DNA from: Andreprevotia sp. IGB-42
GTDB lineage: Bacteria > Pseudomonadota > Gammaproteobacteria > Burkholderiales > Chitinibacteraceae
Length of the DNA: 64,000 bases
Reading direction: 5' to 3'
NCBI RefSeq assembly: GCF_009848685.1
Contig: NZ_WXTX01000001.1
Span: 310,001-374,000, forward strand
Shown here: one piece after another, positions 43,442 through 55,860 of the stretch
Layout: the number at the start of each line of letters is the position of its first letter
Numbering within the stretch: the stretch's first letter is position 1
The notes under the pieces: model-generated
What the model saw: the letters and a program-made list of their open reading frames with translations, nothing else
Told to the model about the DNA's origin: nothing
The model's database searches: none
Position numbers and translations under genes: made by a program

Positions 43442-44213
43442 AGCCTGCAATGCGTTGCTGCACGGCCTCGCCGTCCGGGCCTTCCAGCAAGTCGGCGCCG
43501 TGCAGGCCGGTCGGATAGATGTCGATCTCGCTGCGGTCCGCTACAGCGTCATGCATGCGGCGGGTATCGGCCAGATAGCTATCGTACTTGCTGTTGATGA
43601 ACAACTTGGCCGCCGTTGAGGCCTGCAGCGCCTGATCCGTTGCGGCAATGCCACCAAACGCGCCGGGCGCACCGATCACCACGTAGGCCACCGGCTGCAC
43701 CTCCAGCGCAACCGGCACGGTAACGAGGCCGCCCATGCTGGCGCCTACCAGTACCAGTTGCGTGGCGCCATGGGCACGCGCGTAGCCCACCGCGGCCTTC
43801 AGATCCTGGCCCAGCATGGCGACATCCACTTTGCCGGTCGACGGCGCATAGCCGCGGAAGTTGTAAGTGAGCACCGTGTAGCCCGCATCGCCCAGCCGTA
43901 CCGCCAGCGGCAGCCAACTGCTCTGGTCGCGGTTGTACTGGTGGGAAAAGATGACCACCCGTGTGCCATCCGCCGGGCCGTACTGCACGCCGGACAGCGT
44001 AACGCCGTCATCGGTCTGGAAGCTGACCACGCGGCCAGCCGGTACAGGCTTCGGGGTTGGATTGGATGCTACAGCAACGGGCGATACCCTGGCGGCTTTG
44101 GCACGCGATGTCGCTGGCGCAGCAATGGCAATACCTGCTGCTATCAGCAGCGAGGTCAGCAGCGCCGCGCGAATGGCATGGCCGCTATGGGCGTAGCGAT
44201 GTATTGCAGACAT
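43416..44213 (-). CDS. Exported alpha/beta hydrolase
   Basis: A 265-residue protein with a hydrophobic N-terminal signal (about 12-32, ending AIAAPA). The fold signatures are VVIFSHQYNRDQSSW, Ser159 in GASMGG, Asp211 (NSKYDSY) and His238 (TGLHGADL). It is probably an esterase or dienelactone-hydrolase-like enzyme in the periplasm; substrate unknown. ATG 44213 has GGAG upstream. Its 3' end overlaps the polysaccharide deacetylase tail to tail, and its start region faces the divergent AraC regulator. Confidence 0.88.
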   Translation of the reverse strand: MSAIHRYAHSGHAIRAALLTSLLIAAGIAIAAPATSRAKAARVSPVAVASNPTPKPVPAGRVVSFQTDDGVTLSGVQYGPADGTRVVIFSHQYNRDQSSWLPLAVRLGDAGYTVLTYNFRGYAPSTGKVDVAMLGQDLKAAVGYARAHGATQLVLVGASMGGLVTVPVALEVQPVAYVVIGAPGAFGGIAATDQALQASTAAKLFINSKYDSYLADTRRMHDAVADRSEIDIYPTGLHGADLLEGPDGEAVQQRIAGFIAAHLPL

Positions 44214-44293
44214 GATTTTCTCCGTGAACCCGGCAACACGCCGGTTGACGGCAACAAGCGTATTGCAGGAACAGGAACAGGGATGAGAGCCAG

Positions 44294-45244
44294 ATGACCA
44301 TCGAAGTGTGCGAAACGACAATCAGTGAAGATGAAGCCAGCGCGCCCCCACCCGGCATACTGGGCCGGGATATCTACCCGGGCTACCTGCTGCCCTTGTC
44401 CGTACATGCGGGCAACAGCTTGCTGATGGCAGATGCCACGCACCCGCGCTTTGCCATCGTGCATGTACAGCAGGGGTCGTGCCTGCTGGCGCATGGCGGT
44501 GAGCCCATCATCGTCACCGCGCCGGCAGTGCTGCTGCTGGACGAGCAAAGCCGCCCGGCAGTGTTGCGGGCCGCAGGGCTGGTGCTGGAGACCACGTATT
44601 TCCACCCCAATATCGTCAACAGCGCATTTTTCTCGCCGCAGGTGCTCAAAGACACCGAGTGGTTTGAAGGCACCACCAACCAGGATGCGTATCTGCTGCG
44701 CCTGTTCCTGGATGTGGCACGGGTGGGAAAACCGCTGCCGTTGCCGCCAATGGCGCAAAAACAGCTTGCCAGCTCGTTCGCGCGCATCGCCGAGGAAGGC
44801 CGCGCGCAGCGCAATGGCGACTGGCCCTGCCGCGCGCGTTCCTGGCTGATCGAGTTGCTGTTCCACCTGCGCGTGCTGGCGGAATCCGCACCGGCGGATC
44901 ACATGCCCGCAGCCAGCGGCAGCCGGCTGGACCAGGCGCTGCTGGTGGTGCACGACCGTTACAACACCAGCATCACACTGGATGAACTGGCCCGGCTATG
45001 CGGCAGCAACCGCACCACGCTCAACACGCATTTCCGCACCGTCACCGGCCAGAGCGTGCGCGCCTACATCATCGGGCTGCGCATGCAGATGGCTGCCACG
45101 CTGCTGCGCGATACGCTGTTGCCGATTACTGAAATCATGAGCCGCGTAGGCTACGATAACCCCAGCAACTTCACCCGCACGTTCCGCAGCGCCACCGGCA
45201 AGACCCCGCGCGATTACCGCGATGCCGAATCGTGGCTGCTTTGA
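44294..45244 (+). CDS. AraC-family transcriptional regulator
   Basis: A 316-residue regulator. The N-terminal half resembles the AraC_N cupin-type sensor (FAIVHVQQGSCLLAHGGEP). The C-terminal half has the double helix-turn-helix: ITLDELARLCGSNRTTLNTHFRTVTGQSVRAYI and the signature ITEIMSRVGYDNPSNFTRTFRSATGKTPRDYR. It is divergent from the hydrolase (80 bp) and upstream of the GH16 gene (102 bp); either may be its target. The inducer is unknown. Confidence 0.93.
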   Translation: MTIEVCETTISEDEASAPPPGILGRDIYPGYLLPLSVHAGNSLLMADATHPRFAIVHVQQGSCLLAHGGEPIIVTAPAVLLLDEQSRPAVLRAAGLVLETTYFHPNIVNSAFFSPQVLKDTEWFEGTTNQDAYLLRLFLDVARVGKPLPLPPMAQKQLASSFARIAEEGRAQRNGDWPCRARSWLIELLFHLRVLAESAPADHMPAASGSRLDQALLVVHDRYNTSITLDELARLCGSNRTTLNTHFRTVTGQSVRAYIIGLRMQMAATLLRDTLLPITEIMSRVGYDNPSNFTRTFRSATGKTPRDYRDAESWLL

Positions 45245-45346
45245 ATCACCAGTGGTGGTAACCCGGCAGCTGATTATCCGGTCGCCAGGCCACGGCACCA
45301 CTCCGGATCCGCCCGGAGCAATGAACAGAGCAAGGAGCATCCGGCA

Positions 45347-46291
45347 ATGCACATTCCCGTCAAGCCTGTACGGCAGTTGCTGCCTCTCATATGCGTGCTG
45401 GCCCTGGCAGCCTGCCAGGAAAAACCGGCAGCGCCAGCGGTAGCCAGCGCCGATGCGAAGGGCGAGCTGTTCGACGATTTCAGCTACGGCAGCACCGGCG
45501 AGCTAGCCGGCAACGGCTGGACCATGCGTACCGCAGCGGGCTGGCCGGGGGTCGCTGGTGCGGCTTGGGGGGTGGAACGCTTTGCGCTGGTTGACGATAC
45601 AGAGCAGGCCGGCAACCGGTTGCTGCGGATGAATGCCGAAACCGACGGCAGCAAGACCGCACAGGCGCAGCTATGCCATGCCCGCAAATACCTGGCCGGC
45701 ACCTACGCGGCGCGCGTGCGCTTTGCCGGTGCACCGGTATCGGGCCCGAATGGTGATCAGACGGTACAGACCTTCTACATGATCAGCCCGCTGGCGCGGG
45801 ACATGGACCCGGATTTCAGCGAAATCGATTTCGAATACCTGCATAACGGCGGCTGGGGTGAAAGCGGCCCGGCTTTCTTCATGACCAGTTGGGAAACGGT
45901 GCAGATGCAACCAGTGTTCAAGCCGGTGAACCAGAGCCACACCCAACGCGACAACATGACAGGCTGGCACACGCTGCTGGTGCAGGTGGCCAATGACGAA
46001 ACCGTGTATTACGTCGATGGCATCTATAGCGGCCGGCATGGCAAGCCCAGCTACCCGCGCGTGCCGATGTCGATCAATTTCAACCTGTGGTTCACCGCGG
46101 AAGGCCTGCTGGCCAGCAAGGAAAAACGCCGCTGGGAAGAAGACGTGGACTGGGTATTCCATGCAGCCAATGCGGTGCTGTCACCCGAACACGTGAACGC
46201 CCGCGTGGCCGAACTGCGCCAGCACAAGGTGGCGTTCAGCGATACCGTGCCGGCAGCGAAACCGGCGCTGCCGTCGCCTTGCGATCTGTAG
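45347..46291 (+). CDS. GH16-family glycoside hydrolase, lipoprotein
   Basis: A 314-residue predicted lipoprotein with lipobox LALAAC (Cys23) followed by an Ala/Pro linker. The catalytic GH16 pattern ExDxE is seen as SEIDFEYL (Glu159, Asp161, Glu163) within a beta-jellyroll sequence. The family includes beta-1,3/1,4-glucanases, agarases and carrageenases; specificity cannot be set. It is likely held on the outer membrane. It is downstream of the AraC gene and ends before a bidirectional terminator. Confidence 0.82.
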   Translation: MHIPVKPVRQLLPLICVLALAACQEKPAAPAVASADAKGELFDDFSYGSTGELAGNGWTMRTAAGWPGVAGAAWGVERFALVDDTEQAGNRLLRMNAETDGSKTAQAQLCHARKYLAGTYAARVRFAGAPVSGPNGDQTVQTFYMISPLARDMDPDFSEIDFEYLHNGGWGESGPAFFMTSWETVQMQPVFKPVNQSHTQRDNMTGWHTLLVQVANDETVYYVDGIYSGRHGKPSYPRVPMSINFNLWFTAEGLLASKEKRRWEEDVDWVFHAANAVLSPEHVNARVAELRQHKVAFSDTVPAAKPALPSPCDL

Positions 46292-46339
46292 CTGGCAAAA
46301 TCCGGCACAAGACAGGGTTGCGGTTCGCTGTCCATATGG

Positions 46340-46366
46340 AAAAACCGGCCCTGATGGCCGGTTTTT
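46340..46366. terminator. Bidirectional intrinsic terminator
   Basis: AAAAACCGGCC (46340-46350) pairs with GGCCGGTTTTT (46356-46366) around CTGAT. It separates the GH16 gene from the converging dioxygenase gene ending at 46374. Confidence 0.92.
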
Positions 46367-46373
46367 CATACGC

Positions 46374-47162
46374 TCAATCCCGTGAGAAACTGTACACATC
46401 CATCGCCAAAATACGCTCGGTCACCTTGGCAAAGTGCCGGGTCACCGCCGGTTGTGCGCTGGCGGCCCCCAAGGCAACGAAAATGGGCAACAGGTGCTCT
46501 TCGCTCGGGTGGGCACGTGCAGCCTCCGGCGCCTGATTGCGATAGTCGAGCAAGGCGGCCACATCGCCGGTACTGAGCTTGTCGTGGAACCAGTCCTGGA
46601 ACGCAGTGACATACGGCGGTGGCGTTTCGCCGTCCCGGCCCCATTCGATCTCGTACAGGTTGTGCGTGAGGCTGCCCGAGGCCACCAGCAATACGTCATC
46701 CGGCAGCAGGCCAGCCAGCGCCTGCCCCAGCCGATAATGCCATTCCGGGCTTTGCTGGCTATTGATGGCGATCGGCACCACCGGCACATCCGCAGCCGGA
46801 TACATATCCTTGAGCGGCACCCATGCACCGTGATCGAGGCCGCGTTCGGCATCGGTACGGGCCGGCCAGCCGGCCAGCTGCAGGCCGGCTGCCAGCTGCG
46901 CGCCCAGCGCAGGATCGCCCTGCGTGTCGTAGCGCACTTCGTAGAGCGGCGGCGGGAAACCGCCGAAATCGTGGATGGTATCGTGCTGCACGGCAATGCC
47001 CACCACCGGCACCGGCGCCGACCAGTGGGCAGACAACATCACCACCGCGCGCGGCGTGGGCAGCGCCTGCGCAAGCGAGCGCCAGGCGGTGCCGGTTTCG
47101 CCGGCACCCAGGGCCAGCATGGGCGAGCCATGGGAAACGAAAACGGTAGGCAAGCGGGTCAT
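46374..47162 (-). CDS. ygiD: DOPA-type extradiol dioxygenase (LigB superfamily)
   Basis: A 262-residue zinc/iron enzyme related to E. coli YgiD (4,5-DOPA extradiol dioxygenase). Metal and catalytic histidines are visible: SHGSPM (His11), LSAHWS, HDFGGFPPPLYE, LDHGAWVPL and SGSLTHN. It would open catechol rings; the physiological substrate is unknown. ATG 47162 has AGAGGAA upstream, whereas the frame extends uselessly to 47327. It lies 91 bp downstream of the DoxX gene, probably in the same unit. Confidence 0.92.
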   Translation of the reverse strand: MTRLPTVFVSHGSPMLALGAGETGTAWRSLAQALPTPRAVVMLSAHWSAPVPVVGIAVQHDTIHDFGGFPPPLYEVRYDTQGDPALGAQLAAGLQLAGWPARTDAERGLDHGAWVPLKDMYPAADVPVVPIAINSQQSPEWHYRLGQALAGLLPDDVLLVASGSLTHNLYEIEWGRDGETPPPYVTAFQDWFHDKLSTGDVAALLDYRNQAPEAARAHPSEEHLLPIFVALGAASAQPAVTRHFAKVTERILAMDVYSFSRD

Positions 47163-47253
47163 GATGTATTCCTCTGCTGATCGGATGATGGATCGGTGCG
47201 CCGGAGGGCGGCTTGATCGGCATGCGCCGCCTCCCGGTAGCCTGCGTGGGCGC

Positions 47254-47682
47254 TTAGCGGCCCGGGCGCGGGCTGGTGCGCAAGGTGAATACCCCGTCGC
47301 CCAGCAAGGCAACTGCCACTGCGGCAATGGTCAGGAATACCGGGTATTCCCAGCCGCCGCCCGCATTGCCGAACGCCCAGCCATTGCTGAAATGCACGGT
47401 GGAGGCAGCAGCCAGTTGCATCGCCAGCATGGCGGCCACCCAGCGCGGCATCACGCCCAGCAACAACAATGCACCACCGAAAATTTCGGCAAACGTCGCC
47501 GGGTACGCCAGCCAGCCTGGAAATCCGACCGAGGCAAAGAACTGTGCAGTACCGGGCAGCGTGAACACCAGCAGCTTGGTGAGCCCGTGCGCGGCGAACA
47601 TCACGCCCAGTGCAGCGCGCAGCAGGAAAATACCGTATGGCGCGGTGTAGCTGGTGCCAGGAGCTTGAGCGGTGCTGGTCAT
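47254..47682 (-). CDS. DoxX-family membrane protein
   Basis: A 142-residue inner-membrane protein with four hydrophobic helices and the DoxX pattern LLRAALGVMFAAHGLTKL, FPGWLAYPATFAEIFGGALLLLG and TVHFSNGWAFGNAGGGWEYP. DoxX-like proteins often accompany oxidoreductases and may support quinone or thiol redox chemistry at the membrane. It is upstream of the extradiol dioxygenase gene, a common pairing in proteobacteria. Confidence 0.92.
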   Translation of the reverse strand: MTSTAQAPGTSYTAPYGIFLLRAALGVMFAAHGLTKLLVFTLPGTAQFFASVGFPGWLAYPATFAEIFGGALLLLGVMPRWVAAMLAMQLAAASTVHFSNGWAFGNAGGGWEYPVFLTIAAVAVALLGDGVFTLRTSPRPGR

Positions 47683-47788
47683 GATGCTGGTCCGGTGTAT
47701 CGAGTGGGCAATGACTGCACTTTAAACCCCGTACCCACCCAGGATAAACAGCCGGATAACACACAATCAATCCCGAAAAATGGAACAA

Positions 47789-48423
47789 TCAGATCTCCAC
47801 GCCGATCTGTGCCAGGCTGGCCGCGTCGTAAAGCGACGGGATCAGCCGCAGCCCGTCTCTGGTGCGCGCGATCAAAGCCGGCACGCCAAGCACGCCAACA
47901 GCGCGCATGGCGGCACGGACAGCTGCCATGCGCTGCTGCACGGCCCGGGCGGTATCCGCTGTGCTCAGCGCCTGCAGGAAGGCAGCACGCGCCATGCCTT
48001 GCTGTATGGCGATGTCCGCCAGCACCGCCGCATTGCCGACATCCAGCCCTGCCACGTAACGCGCCTGCTGCAATGCCTCCAGCCGTTGCAGCCCCTGTGC
48101 GGGCGAGGCGGATTCCAGCACATGGAATGCACAGGTCAACAGCCATGAATCGAATCGGCCACCGGCACCCAGTGCCTGCTCCCGATAGCTGCCGGAAAAT
48201 ACCTGCCCGGTCATTCCATGATGCGCTGATCGTTCTGCCACGCATAGGCGGCAAATGCGGCATCCATCTCGCGCCCGCCCTGGCCTGCGAACAAGCCGGT
48301 GGGTGACAACTGCAATGGCTTGCCGGTTTGCGCGATCACTTCCCGCACGATGGGGTGCGCACCGTAGCACCAGCCGCAAAGCGGATCGAACAGCAATTCG
48401 AAGGATTCGGCAACGATAGCCAT
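47789..48423 (-). pseudogene. DsbA-family (FrnE-like) oxidoreductase gene with a frameshift
   Basis: ATG 48423 (AGGAG upstream) opens a frame with MAIVAESFELLFDPLCGWCYGAHP, including the CGWC thioredoxin-like active site (Cys16, Cys19). It stops at 48211 after NDQRIME. The rest of the protein continues in another frame from 48214 (MTGQVFSGSYREQ...) to 47789 and ends IPSLYDAASLAQIGVEI. Homologues normally read NDQRIxxxTGQxF without a break, so one base is missing around GAATGA at 48211-48216. The stop and the internal ATG overlap as ATGA, so reinitiation could still make two halves. It could also be a sequencing error in a short A run. Confidence 0.85.
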
Positions 48424-48540
48424 GACGGTTTCTCCTGCCAGGGCGGGCAATCGGGCCGAATATAAAGCAGCGGCAGTGAAATCATGCCCTTGACCGCCGG
48501 ATGGCGCCATAGCCGCCGCGAGCCTGCATCATTCCTTTCT

Positions 48541-48583
48541 CCCATGACAAAGAGCCACGCATTGCGTGGCTCTTTGTCATGGG
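48541..48583 (-). terminator. Strong hairpin terminator of ppiD
   Basis: A perfect 20-bp inverted repeat (48541-48560 with 48564-48583) around a 3-nt loop ATT lies 17 nt after the ppiD stop. On the minus strand the stem includes GAGCCACGC. It lacks a long terminal T-run but is very stable. Confidence 0.7.
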
Positions 48584-48599
48584 GTAATGCGTACCGTAA

Positions 48600-50453
48600 T
48601 TACGGCTGCGCAGCAGCCTGCGGTGGCGGTACGGCACTGCCGTATTCAACCTTGATGTCGCGCTTCAGGCCGTTTACGTAGTTCTGCATTTCAGCCTGGC
48701 CATAAGCTTGGGCCAGTTGATCAACCAGACGCTTGCGCGTTTCTGCAGTCAACGCCGGGGCCGGTACCGCCTTGATGGCCTTGTAGATCACATAGCCCTG
48801 GCCAGGTACTTCGCCAGAGGCATATGCGGGCAGCTTGTCGGCTGGTGCAGCGAACAGTGCTGCCAGGGTCTTGGGCTCAACGCTACGTTCGCCAATACGC
48901 GACAGCTCGCGCGTTTCGGTCCATTTGAGCTGCACGTTTTCGCCCTTCTGCAATGCAGCCAGTTTTTTGGCGCCATCAGCAGCGGCAAGCTTGAAGGCTT
49001 TCTCCTGCTTGAGCTTGGCCTGGATATCCGCAGACACCTGCGCCAGCGGCGTTTGCTGTGCCGGCTTGTGCTCGATCACACGGGCAGCAATCAATGTACC
49101 CGGCGCCACTTCGATGCCTTCGGTGTTGTGCTTCTTGGTCAGCACGTCATCACTGAATGCCGCTTCCAGCAGCTTGGGATTGTTCAGTTGCGGTTCCTGC
49201 GCATTGGTCTTGCTGACCCAGCCACTGGTTTGCACCTGCAGCTTGAACGCATCCGCGGCCGGCTTGAGGCTGTCTGCCTGCTGGTAAACGGTTTCGTTGA
49301 ATTTCTCGACCTGCGACTGGAAAGCAAGCTGTGCTTTCTGCTGCTTCACCTTGGCCACGATCTCCGGCTTCACGTCGGCCAGTGTCTTGGTCTTGATGTC
49401 GTCCACGCGGATGATGTGGTAGCCGAACTGCGTTTGCACCAGGCCAGACACTTCACCCTTGCCCAGCTTAAGCGCTGCGGTCTTGAATTCAGGTACGAAC
49501 TGCACCGAATCATCGAACCAGCCCAGATCGCCACCGTTCTCGCCGGAGCCCTTGTCATCCGAATTGGCCTTGGCCAGCTCGGCAAACTTGGCCGGGTTGG
49601 CTTTCACCTGCTTGAGAATATCTTCTGCCTTGGCGCGGGCAGCCTTCTGTTCTTCAGCCGGTGCTCCCTTCGGGGACGCGATCAGGATATGCGCGGCCTT
49701 GCGCTGTTCGCGGGTCAGCTCTTTCTGGTGCTCGTTGAAGTATTTCTGCACGTCGTCATCGCTGATGGTCTGCGCGTCGGCCAGTGCCGCTTGCGACAGC
49801 GTCAGGTATTCAAGCTTGACGAGCTCCGGCGCCTTGAATTCGGCCTGGTTCTTGTCGTAATACGCCTTGACCTCGGCATCGCTCACCGTAGCTTGCACCA
49901 GGTAATCAGCTGGGCTGATCAACACCGCAGTCACTTCCCGTTTTTCACCGGTGAGCTTGGCAATCCGATCAACCGTTGCATTGGAAGGAATACCGCTGAG
50001 CATGAACGACGACAGCAGCTGGCGCGATGCCAGATCGTCACGCACACGCTTTTCGAATTGCGTGGCAGTCATCTGCTGGGCAGCCAGCAGCTCCTGGTAA
50101 CGTTTGGGGCTGAACTGGCCATTTTCCTGGAACGCAGGAATGGCGGAGATGGTTTCCTGCAGTTGCTGCGGGCTTGCGCCGAAATGCAGCTTGCGCGCCT
50201 GCGCCAGCATCAGGTGCTGTTGCACCAGCTGATCCAGCAGCATCGGCTTCATGGCCTCGCTGACCGGACGGCCTTGCGCCGCTTCGGCAAGCTCGCGCTC
50301 GGTGATCTCGGTGCCACCCACCTTGGCAAGGAAGGTACTCCGGCCCTGGAACGCATCCAGGCCAGCCACACCTGCGGTGGCGACCAGACCAAGCGCTACA
50401 AGTCCCAGAAGGATCTGTACCGCAGTTTTATTTCTTTCTACAAAATCGAACAT
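48600..50453 (-). CDS. ppiD: Periplasmic chaperone / peptidyl-prolyl isomerase PpiD
   Basis: A 617-residue inner-membrane-anchored folding factor that receives proteins leaving the Sec translocon. A short cytoplasmic tail and TM helix (about 13-33, VQILLGLVALGLVATAGVAGL) precede a SurA_N-like chaperone domain (about 38-190). A parvulin domain follows (about 250-350; AHILIASPKG, GGDLGWFDDSVQFVPEF, VQTQFGYHIIRVDD), then a C-terminal chaperone part. Length and order match E. coli PpiD (623). It follows hupB and two tRNAs, as in many proteobacteria. Confidence 0.96.
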   Translation of the reverse strand: MFDFVERNKTAVQILLGLVALGLVATAGVAGLDAFQGRSTFLAKVGGTEITERELAEAAQGRPVSEAMKPMLLDQLVQQHLMLAQARKLHFGASPQQLQETISAIPAFQENGQFSPKRYQELLAAQQMTATQFEKRVRDDLASRQLLSSFMLSGIPSNATVDRIAKLTGEKREVTAVLISPADYLVQATVSDAEVKAYYDKNQAEFKAPELVKLEYLTLSQAALADAQTISDDDVQKYFNEHQKELTREQRKAAHILIASPKGAPAEEQKAARAKAEDILKQVKANPAKFAELAKANSDDKGSGENGGDLGWFDDSVQFVPEFKTAALKLGKGEVSGLVQTQFGYHIIRVDDIKTKTLADVKPEIVAKVKQQKAQLAFQSQVEKFNETVYQQADSLKPAADAFKLQVQTSGWVSKTNAQEPQLNNPKLLEAAFSDDVLTKKHNTEGIEVAPGTLIAARVIEHKPAQQTPLAQVSADIQAKLKQEKAFKLAAADGAKKLAALQKGENVQLKWTETRELSRIGERSVEPKTLAALFAAPADKLPAYASGEVPGQGYVIYKAIKAVPAPALTAETRKRLVDQLAQAYGQAEMQNYVNGLKRDIKVEYGSAVPPPQAAAQP

Positions 50454-50555
50454 GTGACATGCAGCTCCGCGACGTTTCGCGCAGTATCATGCCAGAAGCG
50501 TCAGGCGCTGTCTCGACCGTTACAGGAATGCTGCGGAACTGATGCGCGGAAAACA

Positions 50556-50586
50556 AAAAAGCCAAGCACATTGTGCTTGGCTTTTT
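50556..50586 (-). terminator. Terminator after tRNA-Asp
   Basis: AAAAAGCCAAGCA and TGCTTGGCTTTTT (within 50556-50586) form a long stem directly downstream (minus strand) of tRNA-Asp, with terminal T-runs on both strands. Confidence 0.88.
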
Positions 50587-50591
50587 AATTC

Positions 50592-50668
50592 TGGCGGAGC
50601 GGACGGGACTCGAACCCGCGACCCCCGGCGTGACAGGCCGGTATTCTAACCAACTGAACTACCGCTCC
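50592..50668 (-). tRNA. tRNA-Asp (anticodon GTC)
   Basis: This 77-nt cloverleaf reads on the minus strand GGAGCGG...CCGCTCCGCCA, with anticodon arm CCGGCCTGTCACGCCGG (loop CTGTCAC, anticodon GTC), a T-arm with GGTTCGAGTCC and an encoded CCA. Confidence 0.96.
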
Positions 50669-50754
50669 AGAAGAGAAAGCGATTGTAGCAGATTTCAGGA
50701 GCTTTGCAAGAGGTTTTCACCGAATTTGCTTGGAACTGAACTACTAGATCACTT

Positions 50755-50831
50755 TGGTGGGTAGTAATGGATTCGAACCATCGACCCCCTGCGTGTGAAG
50801 CAGGTGCTCTAACCAACTGAGCTAACCACCC
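50755..50831 (-). tRNA. tRNA-Val (anticodon CAC)
   Basis: This 77-nt cloverleaf on the minus strand starts GGGTGGTTAGCTCAGTTGG. The anticodon arm is CCTGCTTCACACGCAGG (anticodon CAC) and the 3' end ACTACCCACCA has an encoded CCA. It lies between hupB and tRNA-Asp. Confidence 0.96.
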
Positions 50832-50873
50832 ATCCGTCTATCGCCGCTACATTCCTGCAGCGACGAAAGACAA

Positions 50874-51146
50874 TTATTGTACTGCATCCTTCAAGGATTT
50901 GCCAGCCCTAAATTTAGGTTGCTTGGCTGCTTCGATCTTGATGGTCTCGCCAGTGCGCGGATTGCGGCCGTTACGGGCTTCGCGCTCTGCAACATAGAAA
51001 GTACCAAAACCGACCAACGTCACTTCGTCACCCTTGTTGAGGGCAGCGGAGATGGCGTCCACGGTTGCATCGAGCGCTTTGCCAGCAGCAGCCTTGGACA
51101 GGCCGGCAGATTCAGCGATGGCATCAATCAATTCGGATTTGTTCAC
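50874..51146 (-). CDS. hupB: DNA-binding protein HU-beta
   Basis: A 90-residue nucleoid protein with the HU signature [49 protein letters not shown] and a lysine-rich DNA-arm end ([15 protein letters not shown]). HU dimers bend and compact DNA. The position downstream of lon matches E. coli (lon-hupB-ppiD). It is 83 bp from the lon stop and followed by two tRNA genes on the same strand. Confidence 0.97.
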   Translation of the reverse strand: MNKSELIDAIAESAGLSKAAAGKALDATVDAISAALNKGDEVTLVGFGTFYVAEREARNGRNPRTGETIKIEAAKQPKFRAGKSLKDAVQ

Positions 51147-51229
51147 TTACGTCCCCTTACATTCTGGTTGGATGGTTCCGGTCAGCCGATTGCTTGAGCT
51201 TTATAGCAAGCGGCAAAATCGCGTGTCAA

Positions 51230-53659
<2,430 letters not shown>

Positions 53660-53695
53660 GAGATTCGCCTTGTTAAAAAGGGAGACAGTGAAGGG

Positions 53696-53725
53696 ATAAT
53701 GTGGCCTCACCGCCATAAATTCAAC
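53696..53725 (-). promoter_or_regulatory. Candidate heat-shock (sigma32) promoter of lon
   Basis: On the minus strand GTTGAAT (53719-53725) and CCACATTAT (53696-53704) are separated by 14 bp. They match the E. coli sigma32 pattern CTTGAAA-N(13-15)-CCCCATnT with few mismatches. It lies just upstream of the lon start, where a heat-shock promoter would be expected. Confidence 0.6.
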
Positions 53726-53755
53726 GCCGCCGGGCACGTATGTGCACGGCGGCGT
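53723..53755 (-). other. Hairpin between clpX and lon
   Basis: AACGCCGCCG pairs with CGGCGGCGTT across 53723-53755, with an additional GCAC/GTGC inner stem. On the minus strand it follows clpX by about 25 nt and precedes the lon heat-shock-like promoter. No T-run follows it in that direction, so it may only partially terminate clpX readthrough. Confidence 0.55.
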
Positions 53756-53779
53756 TAAAAATGACACAAGAACAGAGGC

Positions 53780-55048
<1,269 letters not shown>

Positions 55049-55102
55049 CTTGAAGCCAATCAGTGGCCGCTGGCCTGGCCAGCGGCGTTTACATCAATGC
55101 AA

Positions 55103-55717
55103 TCAGCTTGCGCGGGAAGTCAGCACTTCATCGATCAGGCCGTATTTCTGTGCTTCGGCCGAGCTCATGAAGTTATCGCGATCGGTATCGCGTTCGATGG
55201 TTTCCAGCGATTGGCCGGTGTGCTTGGCCAGCAATTCGTTGAGCAGGCGCTTGGTCTTGATCAGCTCGCGGGCATGGATTTCGATATCCGATGCCTGGCC
55301 CTGCAGCCCGCCGATCAGCGGCTGATGGATCATGATACGCGCGTTGGGCAGCGCAAAGCGCTTGCCTTCCGCACCGCCTGCCAGCAGGAATGCACCCATG
55401 CTGGCCGCCATGCCCACGCACAGCGTGGAGACCTTGGGCTTGATGAACTGCATGGTGTCGTAGATCGACATGCCGGCAGTCACCGAACCGCCCGGCGAAT
55501 TGATGTAGAGGTGGATGTCCTTGTCCGGGTTTTCGCTCTCGAGGAACAAGAGCTGCGCCACGATGACGTTGGCAACGGCATCGTTCACCGGGCCGACGAG
55601 GAAAATCACCCGCTCCTTCAAGAGGCGCGAGTAGATGTCATAGGCGCGTTCGCCACGGCCGCTTTGCTCGATCACCATCGGCACATAGCCGAGGTTCTGC
55701 GGATCAAATTGCTGCAT
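55103..55717 (-). CDS. clpP: ClpXP protease proteolytic subunit ClpP
   Basis: A 204-residue serine peptidase forming a 14-mer barrel. The catalytic triad is Ser106 (GMAASMGAF), His131 (MIHQPLIGG) and Asp181 (TDRDNF). The first residues may be a processed propeptide. The order tig-clpP-clpX-lon is conserved. A GCCGGC(A)GATA/TATC(C)GCCGGC hairpin (55744-55770) lies in its leader. Confidence 0.98.
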   Translation of the reverse strand: MQQFDPQNLGYVPMVIEQSGRGERAYDIYSRLLKERVIFLVGPVNDAVANVIVAQLLFLESENPDKDIHLYINSPGGSVTAGMSIYDTMQFIKPKVSTLCVGMAASMGAFLLAGGAEGKRFALPNARIMIHQPLIGGLQGQASDIEIHARELIKTKRLLNELLAKHTGQSLETIERDTDRDNFMSSAEAQKYGLIDEVLTSRAS

Positions 55718-55860
55718 CCTGATTCCCCTGGGTTCGGTACATAAGCCGGCAGATATCCAGTATCCGCCGGCAAGAATGAGTGCGGCGCGGTAACCACTGC
55801 GCCATCGAAATGGACATCAGGGCGCCGCGCCGGTTTTACAAGGTGCGAATGATGGTTCGC

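Noticed and set aside
47789-48423. Two separate small genes in an ATGA overlap instead of a frameshift
   Set aside because: Neither half is a complete thioredoxin-fold protein, and together they match one family across the junction, so a frameshift is the simpler explanation. Reinitiation is kept as a possibility.
50573-50764. Small plus-strand ORF with AERTGLEPATPGVTGRYSNQLNYRS
   Set aside because: This is the well-known translation of the reverse strand of a tRNA gene (here tRNA-Asp), frequently mis-annotated as a protein.
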